Shown here: one piece after another, positions 55,692 to 64,000 of the stretch
Position numbering within the stretch: position 1 is the first letter of the stretch
How the letters are laid out: the number at the start of each line of letters is the position of its first letter
Assembly: GCA_002255955.1 (NCBI GenBank)
Contig: NKIM01000002.1
Location: 124,001 to 188,000 of the forward strand
From: Burkholderiales bacterium PBB2
GTDB lineage: Bacteria > Pseudomonadota > Gammaproteobacteria > Burkholderiales > Burkholderiaceae_C
DNA: 64,000 nucleotides
Reading direction: 5' to 3'
Made by a program: the position numbers and the translations under genes
The notes under the pieces: model-generated
Told to the model about the DNA's origin: nothing
The model's database searches: none
Seen by the model: the letters and a program-made list of their open reading frames with translations, nothing else

Positions 55692-56618
55692 ATGAAGACC
55701 CGGATCACAGCCCGTGCTGCGGCCAGCTTGCTGGCGCTGGCCATGTGCCTGACCGCTGCCACGCGAGCCGCCGAGCCCACCCGTGATGCCGGCTCGGTGC
55801 CGCCCAGCCAGCCCTACGTCATTGCCCAAACCTACCGGCTGCAATCCCAGGTTTTGAACGAGGCGCGAGAGCTGAACATCATGTTGCCCGAGGGCTATGC
55901 CGAGCACCCAGAGCAGCGCTACCCGGTGATCTATCTGCTCGATGGCGGCCAGCAGGAAGACTTCACCCACATGGCCGGCGCGGTCCAGTTCGCCAGCTTT
56001 CCCTGGGTGGAGCGCCTGCCGCCGGCCATTCTGGTGGGCATCGCCAACACCGACCGCAAGCGGGACATGACCTTCAAGCCTGCGTCTGGCTATGCCCTGC
56101 CGAAGTGGCTGCAGGCCTACAGCGAGGCCTACAAGAGCGCGGGCGGTTCTGAGCAGTTCATCCGTTGCCTGGAAACCGAGGTGCAGCCCTTCGTGGCCCA
56201 GAACTTTCGCGCCGGGCCCGACCGCATCTTGATCGGCCAATCATTGGCCGGCCTGCTGGCCACCGAGGTGCTGCTCAAGAAGCCGGCCCTGTTCAATCAC
56301 TACGTGATCATGAGCCCCAGCCTGTGGTGGGATCAGGGCGCCCTGCTCAAGCAGGCGCCGCAGTGGCTGAAGCTCCAGGGCCAGGGCCAGGGCTCAGGCA
56401 GCGGCGGCGTTCGCAAGGTCTACCTGGCTGTGGGCAAGGAAGGCCCGGAGATGGAGCGCGACACGCGTGCTCTGGCCGCGCTCATTCGCCAGCAGCGACG
56501 CGCGCAGCAAGAGCTGGTCTTCGAGTACCTGCCCCGAGAGAACCACGGCAGCATTCTTCACCCGGCAGCCTTGAGCGCCTTCGAGCACTTTTTCGCTGCG
56601 CAGAAGAAGGGCCGCTAG
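55692..56618 (+). CDS. exported esterase of the esterase D / enterochelin esterase type
   Basis: The 308-residue protein has signal peptide AASLLALAMCLTAATRA and an alpha/beta hydrolase core. The core has YPVIYLLDGGQQEDF, VGIANTDRKRDM, the nucleophile elbow GQSLAG (Ser about residue 186) and a C-terminal ENHGSILHPA with the catalytic His. This pattern fits the PF00756 esterase group, including siderophore esterases such as IroE/BesA. It probably acts in the periplasm on an ester, possibly a siderophore or acyl ester. AGGAG precedes ATG 55692 by 8 nt. Confidence 0.85.
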   Translation: MKTRITARAAASLLALAMCLTAATRAAEPTRDAGSVPPSQPYVIAQTYRLQSQVLNEARELNIMLPEGYAEHPEQRYPVIYLLDGGQQEDFTHMAGAVQFASFPWVERLPPAILVGIANTDRKRDMTFKPASGYALPKWLQAYSEAYKSAGGSEQFIRCLETEVQPFVAQNFRAGPDRILIGQSLAGLLATEVLLKKPALFNHYVIMSPSLWWDQGALLKQAPQWLKLQGQGQGSGSGGVRKVYLAVGKEGPEMERDTRALAALIRQQRRAQQELVFEYLPRENHGSILHPAALSAFEHFFAAQKKGR

Positions 56619-56640
56619 GCGCGGCGCCAGTCTGCTGGTC

Positions 56641-58227
56641 TTATCTGATGGACGTGAAGCGCCCCTCGAACTGGTCATTTGAGCGGTGCAGCGTCTCAAC
56701 GCCGGGCTTCATGGCCCAGGGGCGCACCTGGTGGTGCAGGGGAATGAACAGGTGCTCATCGCGCAGGCGCAGCAGGGCCGCGCGGATTTGGGCATTGCGC
56801 TTGGCCACATCGGGCTCGAACTTGATCTGCTGGATCAGGGCATCGAGCTTGGCGTCGCTGACCTTGCCGAAATTGAAGTTGCCGTCGGCGCCGCTGGTGC
56901 GCGTGTGGCCCCAGGCCTGCATGCCGTAGAGCGCGTCGTAGGTGGAGATGCCCCAGCCCAGCATGAAGAAGGGCGACTCGAAGCGCTGGAAGGTCTGGCT
57001 GTGGGTGACAAAGGGCAGGGTGATCAGGCGCACCTTGACGCCGATCCTGGCCCACATGGCCACCGCTGCCTGGCAGATCTGTTCGTCGTTGACATAGCGG
57101 TTGTTCGGGCAGTTCAGCGGCACCTCGAAGCCTTGCGGATAGCCAGCCTCGGCCAGCAGCTTGCGCGCGCGCTCGACATCGGGCTTGAGGGGCGCATCGA
57201 GTGCGGTGTCGTGGCCGTTCACGCCCGGCGGAATCATCAGGGCCGCGGGCACCGACAGGCCGCGCATGATGCTGCGCTTGATGGCTTCGCGGTCCAGGGC
57301 CAGGTTGAGCGCCTCGCGCACGCGCCGGTCCTTGAAGGGGTTCTTGCCCTTGACCGAAGAGTCCCGCAGCTCGTCGCTGCCCTGGTCCATGACGAAGAAG
57401 ATGGTCCGCACCTCGGGGCCTTCGATCAGCTTGACCTTGCCCTCTTCCTTGAGCTTGAGAAAGTCGGCCGGCGGCAGGTCGGTGACGATGTCCACATCGC
57501 CGGAGAGCAGGGCCGCCACGCGGGTCGGCGCCGATTTGATGGGCAGGTAGCTCAGCTCGGTCACATTGCCCTTGTTGCTGTCCCACCAGTCCTTGTTGGC
57601 CACCAGGCTGACCTTCTGGTCAGGCTGCCAGCCCACCAGCTTGTAAGGCCCGGTGCCCATGGCATTGCGCGAGGCGAAGTTCTCGTCCTTGGACTTGTAG
57701 TCGGAGATGTTCTCGGCCTTGTTCTTGCTCGCCCAGGCCTTGCTCATGATGGAGAAGTTGCTGAGGTTGGTCAGCAGCATGGGCGTGGGCGCTTCGAGGA
57801 TCAGGTCCACGGTGTGGCTGTTGATCTTCTTGATCTCCTTGATGCCCGAGACGTAGGTCTGTTTGGTGCCCAGGGGCTGGCGGATGCGCTCAAAGCTGAA
57901 CAGCAGGTCGTCGGCCGTGAAGGCGCTGCCGTCATGGAACTTGACGCCCTGGCGCAGCTCGAAGCGCACCTGGGTGGGCGAGAGGTAGGTCCATTTGGTG
58001 GCCAGCGAGGGTTCGACCTGGTACTTGGCATCCAGGCGGGTCAGGCCCTCGTAGATGTGGGCACCGATGGTGTTGGAGGTGTTGTGGTCCTGTGAGTGGG
58101 GATCCAGCGTCAGGATGTCGTTCTGGGCCGCCCAGCGCAGGGCTGCGGCTTGGGCGGGCACGCTGGCGACGGCCGAGAGGCCCAGCGCTACGGCAAGCAT
58201 GGTGGCCTTGAGAATTTGGCGGTTCAT
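56641..58227 (-). CDS. peptide/dipeptide ABC transporter substrate-binding protein
   Basis: This 528-residue SBP family 5 (DppA/OppA-type) periplasmic protein has a signal ending VPAQAAA. It then has RWAAQNDILTLDPHSQDHNT, the family block GVKFHDGSAFTADDLLFSFE, NAMGTGPYKLVGW, and a C-terminal HLFIPLHHQVRPWAMKPGVE. No permease or ATPase genes are adjacent, so it must use transporter parts encoded elsewhere. It is convergent with the esterase gene. ATG 58227 starts the signal peptide. Confidence 0.92.
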   Translation of the reverse strand: MNRQILKATMLAVALGLSAVASVPAQAAALRWAAQNDILTLDPHSQDHNTSNTIGAHIYEGLTRLDAKYQVEPSLATKWTYLSPTQVRFELRQGVKFHDGSAFTADDLLFSFERIRQPLGTKQTYVSGIKEIKKINSHTVDLILEAPTPMLLTNLSNFSIMSKAWASKNKAENISDYKSKDENFASRNAMGTGPYKLVGWQPDQKVSLVANKDWWDSNKGNVTELSYLPIKSAPTRVAALLSGDVDIVTDLPPADFLKLKEEGKVKLIEGPEVRTIFFVMDQGSDELRDSSVKGKNPFKDRRVREALNLALDREAIKRSIMRGLSVPAALMIPPGVNGHDTALDAPLKPDVERARKLLAEAGYPQGFEVPLNCPNNRYVNDEQICQAAVAMWARIGVKVRLITLPFVTHSQTFQRFESPFFMLGWGISTYDALYGMQAWGHTRTSGADGNFNFGKVSDAKLDALIQQIKFEPDVAKRNAQIRAALLRLRDEHLFIPLHHQVRPWAMKPGVETLHRSNDQFEGRFTSIR

Positions 58228-58454
58228 CGTCTGTCGCTCCTGAGTCCCTGGGAAGGAAACGATGCTAACGAGGGCCGCGCGCTGCGGCCTAGTGGCTTGC
58301 CCGCATGCAGCGTTGCAGCAGCACGGCACCAGATCGACAGGTCATCGTTCGGTCACGGCAATGTCCCGGGCTAGGTCCCGGGCTCCTGTGGCCCAGCTCA
58401 AGCGGACGATCAGGCGCTTTACCATCCAAGACCCCGAGGCCTTCGCCCCTTGCT

Positions 58455-60119
58455 ATGAACATCTTCCTTCCGATGCGAGTTTGGTTCGCCGAACTGCTTC
58501 GGCGCCGCCCGTCTGTCAGCATTGCCGCTTTGGCCGCCTTGCTCTTGCTGTCGGCCAGCCTGGGGCATGAAGGCCTGCGCGTGCCGCAGATGCTGCTGCT
58601 GGCCCTGCCCGGCCTGATCTGGCTGCGTTGGCCAGTGCGCAGCCCGTCGTGGCGACGGTTGCGTCTGTTCGGTGTGGCGATGCTGCTCGGGGCTTTTTTG
58701 CTCGATGGCTTCTTGCGTGCCTATCTGCGCCAGCGTTATGCAGCCGTGCCGGACAGCACCCTGGTGCTCACCGCTGCAGCCAACACCAGCCCGCGCGAGG
58801 CCCTGGAGTACCTGATGGCTCAGGGGGCTCAATGGTGGCCGGGTCTGGTGGCGCTCTTGCTGGCGCTGGGCCTGCTGCTCGGCCTGGTGCGCTTGACCAG
58901 CCAGCAGCCGCCTCGCCCGCTGGGGACCGGCTCGCGTTGGCTGTGGCTGGGCCTGCTGCTGCTGTGCTGTGTGGCCCATGCCAGCAAGCCCTGGCGGCGC
59001 CATCACCCGGCGGCCTTCTGGCCACATTGGGCGGTGTCGGTCGAGACCCTGCGCATGAACTGGTCTGACCAGAGCCGGCAGCGTGAGCTCCTGCTGGAAC
59101 AGGCCCGGGCGTCCGGCGTGCGCGCCTTGGGCGCTGAGTCTTCGACGGTGGTGCTGGTGCTGACCGACAGTGTCAACCGAGACAATATGAGCTTGTATGG
59201 CTATCCACGCGAGACCACCCCGCAGTTGCAGGCCTTGAGCCGCGAAGAGGGCGCACGATTGCTGGTGCTGCCTTACGCCTGGTCGGTGCAGGCCACGACG
59301 GTGGCGGCGCTCGACGGCCTGTTCAGCTTCGGCGGCAGCATGGCGGCACAACCAGGCTCGGCGGCGCCTGCGCCGGGTCACATCCTGGCTTTGGCCCGCG
59401 TGGCAGGCTACCGCGTCTGGTGGATGAGCAACCATGACGACCTCGCCATCGAGCAGCAGCATGCCCAGCTGGCCGACACCGTCGAGATGATCAATCGCGA
59501 GCCAGGGCGCTCTTCATCCATGCTGGATGGCGAGCTGCTGGACTCCCTGGAGGAGGCTTTGGCCGATCGCTCCGCGCCGCGCAAGCTCATCGTGCTCCAT
59601 CTGCTCGGCGCGCACCCGCACTACCGCTTGCGAGCGCCCGAGGCGCTGCGGCCTTTCGAGCAGGGTGGCGATGCGGTGGAGCGCGAGATGCAGCGTCAGC
59701 AGCGTCCCGTCTGGTTGCGCGAACAGCGGCAGGACTATGACGCAGTCATTCACTATCACGACGGGGTGGTTGCCGAGACCTTGCGAAAGCTCAGACGCCA
59801 TGTGTCTGCAGGCGGCGAGGCTGCCTGGATGTACTTGTCGGACCATGGGCAGGAGGTCGGCCATAGTATCGATCACGCCGGTCACAGCCCTGGCACCGAA
59901 GCGGGCTATCGGATCCCGGCCATGCTGTGGCGAGCGCCGCAAGCCTTTGCCCCGGGCAGCGGCCAGCAGCCGTTTCGGGCCGATTGGACGGGTTGGACGC
60001 TGGCCGAGCTCCTGCGCATCGGATGGCCCGGCATGAAGCCGGCACGCAATGTGCTCGACCCGCGCTATCGCTGGGAGGCACCGCAGCTGCCGATCGGCGA
60101 GGTGGACTTCGCGCGTTGA
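58455..60119 (+). CDS. phosphoethanolamine transferase-like membrane sulfatase-fold enzyme
   Basis: The protein has 554 residues. An N-terminal membrane part with about five helices (to about residue 190) is followed by a periplasmic sulfatase-fold domain. The metal-site block reads VLVLTDSVNRDNMSLYGYPR, with Asp238 where EptA/CptA enzymes have GE. ATTVAALDGLFSF holds the likely nucleophilic Thr, and LSDHGQEVGH the Asp-His metal ligands. GAHPHYRLRAP is another family element. It probably adds phosphoethanolamine, or a related group, to lipid A, LPS core or another glycan. ATG 58473 is an alternative start. Confidence 0.85.
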   Translation: MNIFLPMRVWFAELLRRRPSVSIAALAALLLLSASLGHEGLRVPQMLLLALPGLIWLRWPVRSPSWRRLRLFGVAMLLGAFLLDGFLRAYLRQRYAAVPDSTLVLTAAANTSPREALEYLMAQGAQWWPGLVALLLALGLLLGLVRLTSQQPPRPLGTGSRWLWLGLLLLCCVAHASKPWRRHHPAAFWPHWAVSVETLRMNWSDQSRQRELLLEQARASGVRALGAESSTVVLVLTDSVNRDNMSLYGYPRETTPQLQALSREEGARLLVLPYAWSVQATTVAALDGLFSFGGSMAAQPGSAAPAPGHILALARVAGYRVWWMSNHDDLAIEQQHAQLADTVEMINREPGRSSSMLDGELLDSLEEALADRSAPRKLIVLHLLGAHPHYRLRAPEALRPFEQGGDAVEREMQRQQRPVWLREQRQDYDAVIHYHDGVVAETLRKLRRHVSAGGEAAWMYLSDHGQEVGHSIDHAGHSPGTEAGYRIPAMLWRAPQAFAPGSGQQPFRADWTGWTLAELLRIGWPGMKPARNVLDPRYRWEAPQLPIGEVDFAR

Positions 60120-60159
60120 CTGCTGCGTCATCAGCCCCGATGGTTCGCGGGCTGGGTGT

Positions 60160-61620
60160 TCAGCGACGACGCTCCAGCTGCAATTGCAGCGGCTGGCTGG
60201 GCCGCAAGGTGATGTCCAAGCGCGGCGTGGGTGCTGGCAGCCCTGGCACCGGGCATAGGCGGTGGTGCTGCAGGATCAAGGCGCCAATCACCATCATCTC
60301 GGTCGTGGCGAAATGGCTGCCCAGGCAGACGCGCGGGCCGGCGCCGAAGGGCAGGTAGGCACCGCGCGGGATCTCGCCATGGCCGCTGCCGGGATCGAAG
60401 CGCTCGGGGCGGAAGGCCTCGGGCTCCTGGAACCAGCGCGGGTCGCGCTGCGTCAGCGCCGGGGTCAGGCGGATCATGGCCCCGGGCGGGATCTCGAAGC
60501 CGGCCACGCGCACCGGCGTGCTGGCAATGCGCGTGAGCAGGGCGGCGCCGGGCGGGTAGAGGCGCAAGGTTTCCTTGATGCTGCGGCTCAAACGCTGCAG
60601 CTGGGGCAGATCCGCCGCCGTGGGCGCGCGCCCGGCCAGCACCCGGTCCAGCTCCTCGGCAATCGCCTGCTGCTCCTGCGGGTGGCTGGCCATGCACCAG
60701 CCCCACCAGGTGAGCGCGGCGGCCGTGGTCTCGTGGCCGGCCAGAAAGGTGGTCATGCATTCATCGCGCAGGCCGCCTTCGTCAAAACCGCGGCCCCCGG
60801 GGTCGCGGGCCCGGATCATCATGTCCAGCAGGTCGTCGTGCGGCGTGTCGTCCTCGCGGCGGCGCGCCAGCTCGCGGCGGATGAAGCCATCCAGCGTCGC
60901 CAGGGCACGCCGCTTGGGTGCTTTCCAGGGCGCCCACAGGGGGCTGCTGACGGGCCAGTAGAACTCGCCCATGGCCACCACGCTGAGCACATGCACGGCC
61001 TCGGCGGCAGCGCGGCCCTGGGCCTCGTCGCTGCGCGAAAACAGGCTGCGCAGAATCACCTCCATGGTCAGCTGGGTCATGGCGGCTTCGAAACCGAAGG
61101 CCTCGCGGCCGGCGCCTTGCCAGCGCTGCAGGGCCTGCTGTCCGGCTGCCACCATCAGCGGCAGCAGGGCGTCCACCCGCTTGGGTGCAAAGCCTGGCTG
61201 CAGCATCTGGCGCTGGCGCTTCCAGGCGCTTCCCTCAGCCACCAGCACGCTCTGGCCATGGGCCGAGGCAAAGATCTCGGTCGCGCGCGGCCAGCGGATC
61301 AGCTGCTCGTGCGAAGCCACCAGGAGCTCGCGCACATGCTCGGGGTGCAGAAAGCTGTAGTCGCGATAGACCATCAGGCGCTGCTGCACCACATCGCCCC
61401 AGCGCTGGTGCCAGCCTCCCACCGTGCCGAGATAGTCCCGGCGCATGGCGCGCATCTGCTGAAAGCCGATGCCGGCCGGGCCGGGCGGCCGCGCCGCGCT
61501 TGATGTGGAGGTGGCCTGGGTGGCCCGGGTGGCCGCAAAAGTCGTTTCGGGCTGATTGCGCTTGTCCATGGCGCGCATGATGCGCAGGCGGCAGACCCCC
61601 GTCTTGAACGAATTCGACAT
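60160..61620 (-). CDS. cytochrome P450
   Basis: This bacterial P450 has about 486 residues. The I-helix oxygen-binding motif is AGHETTAAAL, the K-helix ExxR is in KETLRLYPPGAAL, the PERF motif in FRPERFDPG, and the heme-ligand loop is FGAGPRVCLGSHFA. The N-terminus has no membrane anchor. The start is uncertain: ATG 61620, ATG 61578 and ATG 61569 are possible, none with a strong ribosome-binding site. It is divergent from an AraC regulator, which probably controls it. No ferredoxin partner gene is adjacent. Substrate is unknown. Confidence 0.92.
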   Translation of the reverse strand: MSNSFKTGVCRLRIMRAMDKRNQPETTFAATRATQATSTSSAARPPGPAGIGFQQMRAMRRDYLGTVGGWHQRWGDVVQQRLMVYRDYSFLHPEHVRELLVASHEQLIRWPRATEIFASAHGQSVLVAEGSAWKRQRQMLQPGFAPKRVDALLPLMVAAGQQALQRWQGAGREAFGFEAAMTQLTMEVILRSLFSRSDEAQGRAAAEAVHVLSVVAMGEFYWPVSSPLWAPWKAPKRRALATLDGFIRRELARRREDDTPHDDLLDMMIRARDPGGRGFDEGGLRDECMTTFLAGHETTAAALTWWGWCMASHPQEQQAIAEELDRVLAGRAPTAADLPQLQRLSRSIKETLRLYPPGAALLTRIASTPVRVAGFEIPPGAMIRLTPALTQRDPRWFQEPEAFRPERFDPGSGHGEIPRGAYLPFGAGPRVCLGSHFATTEMMVIGALILQHHRLCPVPGLPAPTPRLDITLRPSQPLQLQLERRR

Positions 61621-61728
61621 GGCCATCGGCGTGTGCGCAGAGCGCCATCGACTCGGCAGGGGGGTCGCCGTTTGGGCCCAGCGCTTCCGGCCGCGCGAGC
61701 CTGTCCCGCGCCTGCCTACACTTCCGCC

Positions 61729-62601
61729 ATGCCCGCCGATCGCCACCCCGACACTGTCGCCCGCCTGCTGGTGCCCAGCCTGGCCCTGTCCGGCTGCCTG
61801 CGGGCCTGCCTGTGGCGCGACACCACGCGGGCGAGCGGCACGCTCAGCGAGGCACAGCGCGAGAGTCACTTCGCCGCCACCCCGCTGTGTGGCCTGACCT
61901 GGACCCTGCAGGGCGGCGGCTGGGAGGTGCTGGAGGGTGGCGCGCTGCTGCCCATCGAACACCGCGCCCTGCTCGGCGGCCCGCGCAGCCGGCCGGTGCA
62001 TTTCCGCTCGGACGGCGGTGTCCGCAGCTTCATGGTGGCCTTGCAACCCGAGGCCTTGCATGCGTTGACCGGCCTGGATCTGTCTGCCTTGCTGGATCGT
62101 TATGTGGCGATCGAGCAGCTGCTACCGGGTGAGGACTGGCGCCAGCTCAACACCCAGATGCTGGCCGCGCGCGACGAGCAGGACTGCATGGCACTGCTGG
62201 AGGCCTTTTTTCTGCCGCGCTGGCGGGCGCTGCAGCAGGAGTGGACCGCCGCCCCCGAGCGCGGCCGCTACCGCGACTGGATGCAACACCTGGCCCTGCG
62301 CGCCATCGCCGGCGGCCATGGCGCCAGCCTGCGCCAGATGGAGCGGCGCATCAAGCAGTGGAGCGGCCAGAGCCTGCGCGCCCTGCGCGGCATCAGCCGG
62401 GCCGAGGCCACCTTCTTCCAGGTGCGCCGCGAGATGGAGGCCGGCGAGGTGGTCTGGAGCGCCCTGGCCCAAGACGCCGGCTACACCGACCAGGCCCACC
62501 TTTGCCGCGAAACCCGCCGCGTCACCGGCTTCAGCCCCGAGGAGCTGCGCCGCCGCATTGAGGAGGACGAGGCTTTCTGGCCTTACCGCATCTGGGCCTG
62601 A
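61729..62601 (+). CDS. AraC family transcriptional regulator
   Basis: This 290-residue protein has an N-terminal ligand-type domain (about residues 1-170; LAALCGLTW-like strand, GGPRSRPVHFRSDGGVRSFM) and a C-terminal AraC DNA-binding domain. In the latter, GASLRQMERRIKQWSGQSLRA is the first HTH, and SALAQDAGYTDQAHLCRETR and VTGFSPEEL the second. It is divergent from the P450 gene (109 nt between starts), so it probably regulates it. Its 3' end overlaps the convergent downstream gene by 19 nt. Confidence 0.88.
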   Translation: MPADRHPDTVARLLVPSLALSGCLRACLWRDTTRASGTLSEAQRESHFAATPLCGLTWTLQGGGWEVLEGGALLPIEHRALLGGPRSRPVHFRSDGGVRSFMVALQPEALHALTGLDLSALLDRYVAIEQLLPGEDWRQLNTQMLAARDEQDCMALLEAFFLPRWRALQQEWTAAPERGRYRDWMQHLALRAIAGGHGASLRQMERRIKQWSGQSLRALRGISRAEATFFQVRREMEAGEVVWSALAQDAGYTDQAHLCRETRRVTGFSPEELRRRIEEDEAFWPYRIWA

Positions 62602-63494
62602 GCAGCGCCGGCCTGGCCGCCGGTTTCGGCCCGCCAGCACGTGCCGTCTTCCTCGCTGCAGAAGGACGCCAGCAAGGCCGTGTCCAGGGCCTGGCCCGGC
62701 AGGGGCAGCTCTTCGTTGGGCCAGCGCTTGACCAGATGGCCGTTGGCCACGCCGCCGGCATGGAGCGCTTGGTAGGCGCGGCGGTGCTGCATGGTCACGC
62801 CGGCGTTGGCATTGGCAATGATGCGGCTCTCGCCCAGCTGCCAGGGTTCGAAGTAAGCGTCGGCCAGGCGGTCGACCTCGCGGAAGTAGGCGCGCGCGCC
62901 CTCGGCATCGAGCTTGCGGCGCACGGTGCGGGTGATCTGGCCCTGCAGCTGGTCCAGCGTTTCATAACTCATGGCCTGCACGGCAGCCGGCGAGAGATCG
63001 CGGCCCTGCATCAGTGCCTGCAGCGCCGGCGCCGCAGCCAGCTCGCCGGACAAGGCTTGCACCATGGCTGACACCACCGCATGGTGGGGCGCCACGGCGG
63101 TGGCAATGGAGCGGGTTTGCGGCTGATATGGGCAGCGGATTTCGACGAAGCGCGGCTTGGTCGGGCCCGAGCAGCCGTCGTGGTGGTAGTACTCGCCCTG
63201 GCTCAAGCGGCCCTTGCTGGAGCGGCCGCGCACATCGCGGTAGCTCAGGTGCCGGCTGTCCAGATTCAGGCAGACCACCAGGCCGGTGGCATCGGCCAGC
63301 TGGAAAAAGGGCTCGCGCCATTCGGGCTGCAGCAGGATGTCGTGCAGATAGTCGCTGGACGCAATGTTGCCATCCAAGGCCTCGGGCTCCAGGCCCTCGA
63401 TCACCAGCACAAAAGGCTTGGGCCGGCGCACGCGCCAGCGCCGGCCGGCGAAATCGAGGGGGGTGGTGGCAGACATGGGCGGGTGGGCAGACAT
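62583..63494 (-). CDS. hypothetical protein with TauD-like Fe(II) ligand pattern
   Basis: This protein of about 303 residues is not firmly recognised. EYYHHDGCSGPTKPR (H104-x-D106 from ATG 63494) and, 130 residues later, IIANANAGVTMQHRRAY (H237 followed by Arg) are spaced like the HxD...H triad of TauD/TfdA-type 2-oxoglutarate Fe(II) dioxygenases, whose last motif is also followed by an Arg. ATG 63476 and TTG 63518 are other start candidates. No signal peptide is seen. It could oxidise a small molecule, perhaps with the neighbouring P450. The functional call is inference. Confidence 0.5.
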   Translation of the reverse strand: MSAHPPMSATTPLDFAGRRWRVRRPKPFVLVIEGLEPEALDGNIASSDYLHDILLQPEWREPFFQLADATGLVVCLNLDSRHLSYRDVRGRSSKGRLSQGEYYHHDGCSGPTKPRFVEIRCPYQPQTRSIATAVAPHHAVVSAMVQALSGELAAAPALQALMQGRDLSPAAVQAMSYETLDQLQGQITRTVRRKLDAEGARAYFREVDRLADAYFEPWQLGESRIIANANAGVTMQHRRAYQALHAGGVANGHLVKRWPNEELPLPGQALDTALLASFCSEEDGTCWRAETGGQAGAAQAQMR

Positions 63495-63591
63495 CAGGGC
63501 GGGCCGATCGAAAAACAAAGGCCGCAGCCGCCCGGCAAGGGCAGTGCGGCGCTCGTGATTTTAGGCGCCCGGCTTCCCGAGCGCGGCGGCC

Positions 63592-64000
63592 TCAGGGGCC
63601 GAGGATCAGGTTGACGCTGAAGCTGCCCGAGCCGGTCAGGCTGGACGTGGGCGTGGCCACCTTGGTCCAGTTGCCGCTCCAGACCATGCCCTGCACCCGG
63701 CCGTTGAAGCTGTAGCCGTAGGAATCGGCCGCCATGTTCACCGTCACATCGGCGTTGCTGCCGTTCTTGTTCAGCGGGCCGCTTTGCGTGGCCGTGCCAA
63801 AGCTGTTGCTGGCGCCGATGCAGCTGATGTCGCCGTTGAAGGTGCAGGGCGTCTGCGTGCCCCGGAGCTTGTGGAAGTCGTAGCCGCCGCCGGTCAGCTG
63901 GCCCGTGTTGCTGAGCGTCAGATTGACGCGCAGCGGGTAGCTCTCGCCGTCGCTGCCGATCAGCAGATTGCTGCCGGAGCCGGCGGGCGCCATATTGCTG
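63592..64000 (-). CDS. C-terminus of a secreted beta-rich protein, cut by window edge
   Basis: The frame is open to the right edge, so the 5' part is outside the window; about 135 codons are visible. The composition is rich in Gly, Ser, Thr and Asn with alternating strands (VNLTLSNTGQLTGGGYDF, VTVNMAADSYGYSFNG) and two Cys (TPCTFNGDISCIGA), as in exported surface or periplasmic proteins. ATG 63993 is probably internal. No family is recognised. Confidence 0.6.
   Translation of the reverse strand, partial: SNMAPAGSGSNLLIGSDGESYPLRVNLTLSNTGQLTGGGYDFHKLRGTQTPCTFNGDISCIGASNSFGTATQSGPLNKNGSNADVTVNMAADSYGYSFNGRVQGMVWSGNWTKVATPTSSLTGSGSFSVNLILGP

Overview
The window is a high-GC, gene-dense chromosomal segment of a betaproteobacterium. 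It most resembles Burkholderiales of the Rubrivivax/Roseateles/Leptothrix type. That inference rests on the base composition, two PEP-CTERM secreted proteins, ubiC and ubiA, two Liv-type ABC transporters, an Lrp-controlled putA without its own DNA-binding domain, and the abundance of lipoproteins and GNAT enzymes. I cannot fix the genus. I saw no rRNA, tRNA, CRISPR array, insertion sequence or prophage.

Layout. 1-4.8 kb: 3' part of a KAP-family P-loop NTPase, then small accessory genes (DUF1330, a P-loop kinase, a secreted Ig-like protein, ankyrin repeats, a lipoprotein, a histidine-phosphatase-like protein). 4.9-16.5 kb: GNAT/EamA pair, DUF4397 lipoprotein, fadH, a PAS-GGDEF-EAL protein, a DUF3011/ricin-lectin protein, ppk2, a PAP2 phosphatase. 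16.8-20.6 kb: a glycan-modification operon (polysaccharide deacetylase plus three acyltransferase-like proteins). 20.6-29.6 kb: proline metabolism (Lrp regulator divergent from putA, proC) with a TPR-metallopeptidase, a nitroreductase and ubiC. 29.6-36 kb: an AP2-like/histone-H1-like protein, an oxidoreductase, ubiA, an ECF sigma/anti-sigma pair, mnmH and a PEP-CTERM protein.

36.1-53 kb is the most coherent block. Two complete Liv-type ABC transporters lie head to tail on the minus strand, the second carrying a translationally coupled alpha/beta hydrolase. They are followed by a beta-lactamase-family hydrolase, a PAS-AAA-Fis sigma-54 activator and a TonB-dependent receptor. Strong -24/-12 promoter matches precede both the second transporter operon (47272-47287) and the receptor (52858-52873). 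An almost identical palindromic motif lies about 180-195 bp upstream of each (47482-47503 and 53055-53076). I infer one sigma-54 regulon that carries an unknown compound across the outer membrane, periplasm and inner membrane and hydrolyses it.

53-64 kb: a PEP-CTERM protein, an ExoY/edema-factor-like nucleotidyl cyclase, a secreted esterase, an orphan peptide-binding protein, a phosphoethanolamine-transferase-like enzyme, a cytochrome P450 divergent from an AraC regulator, a possible Fe(II) dioxygenase, and the 3' end of a secreted protein cut by the right edge.
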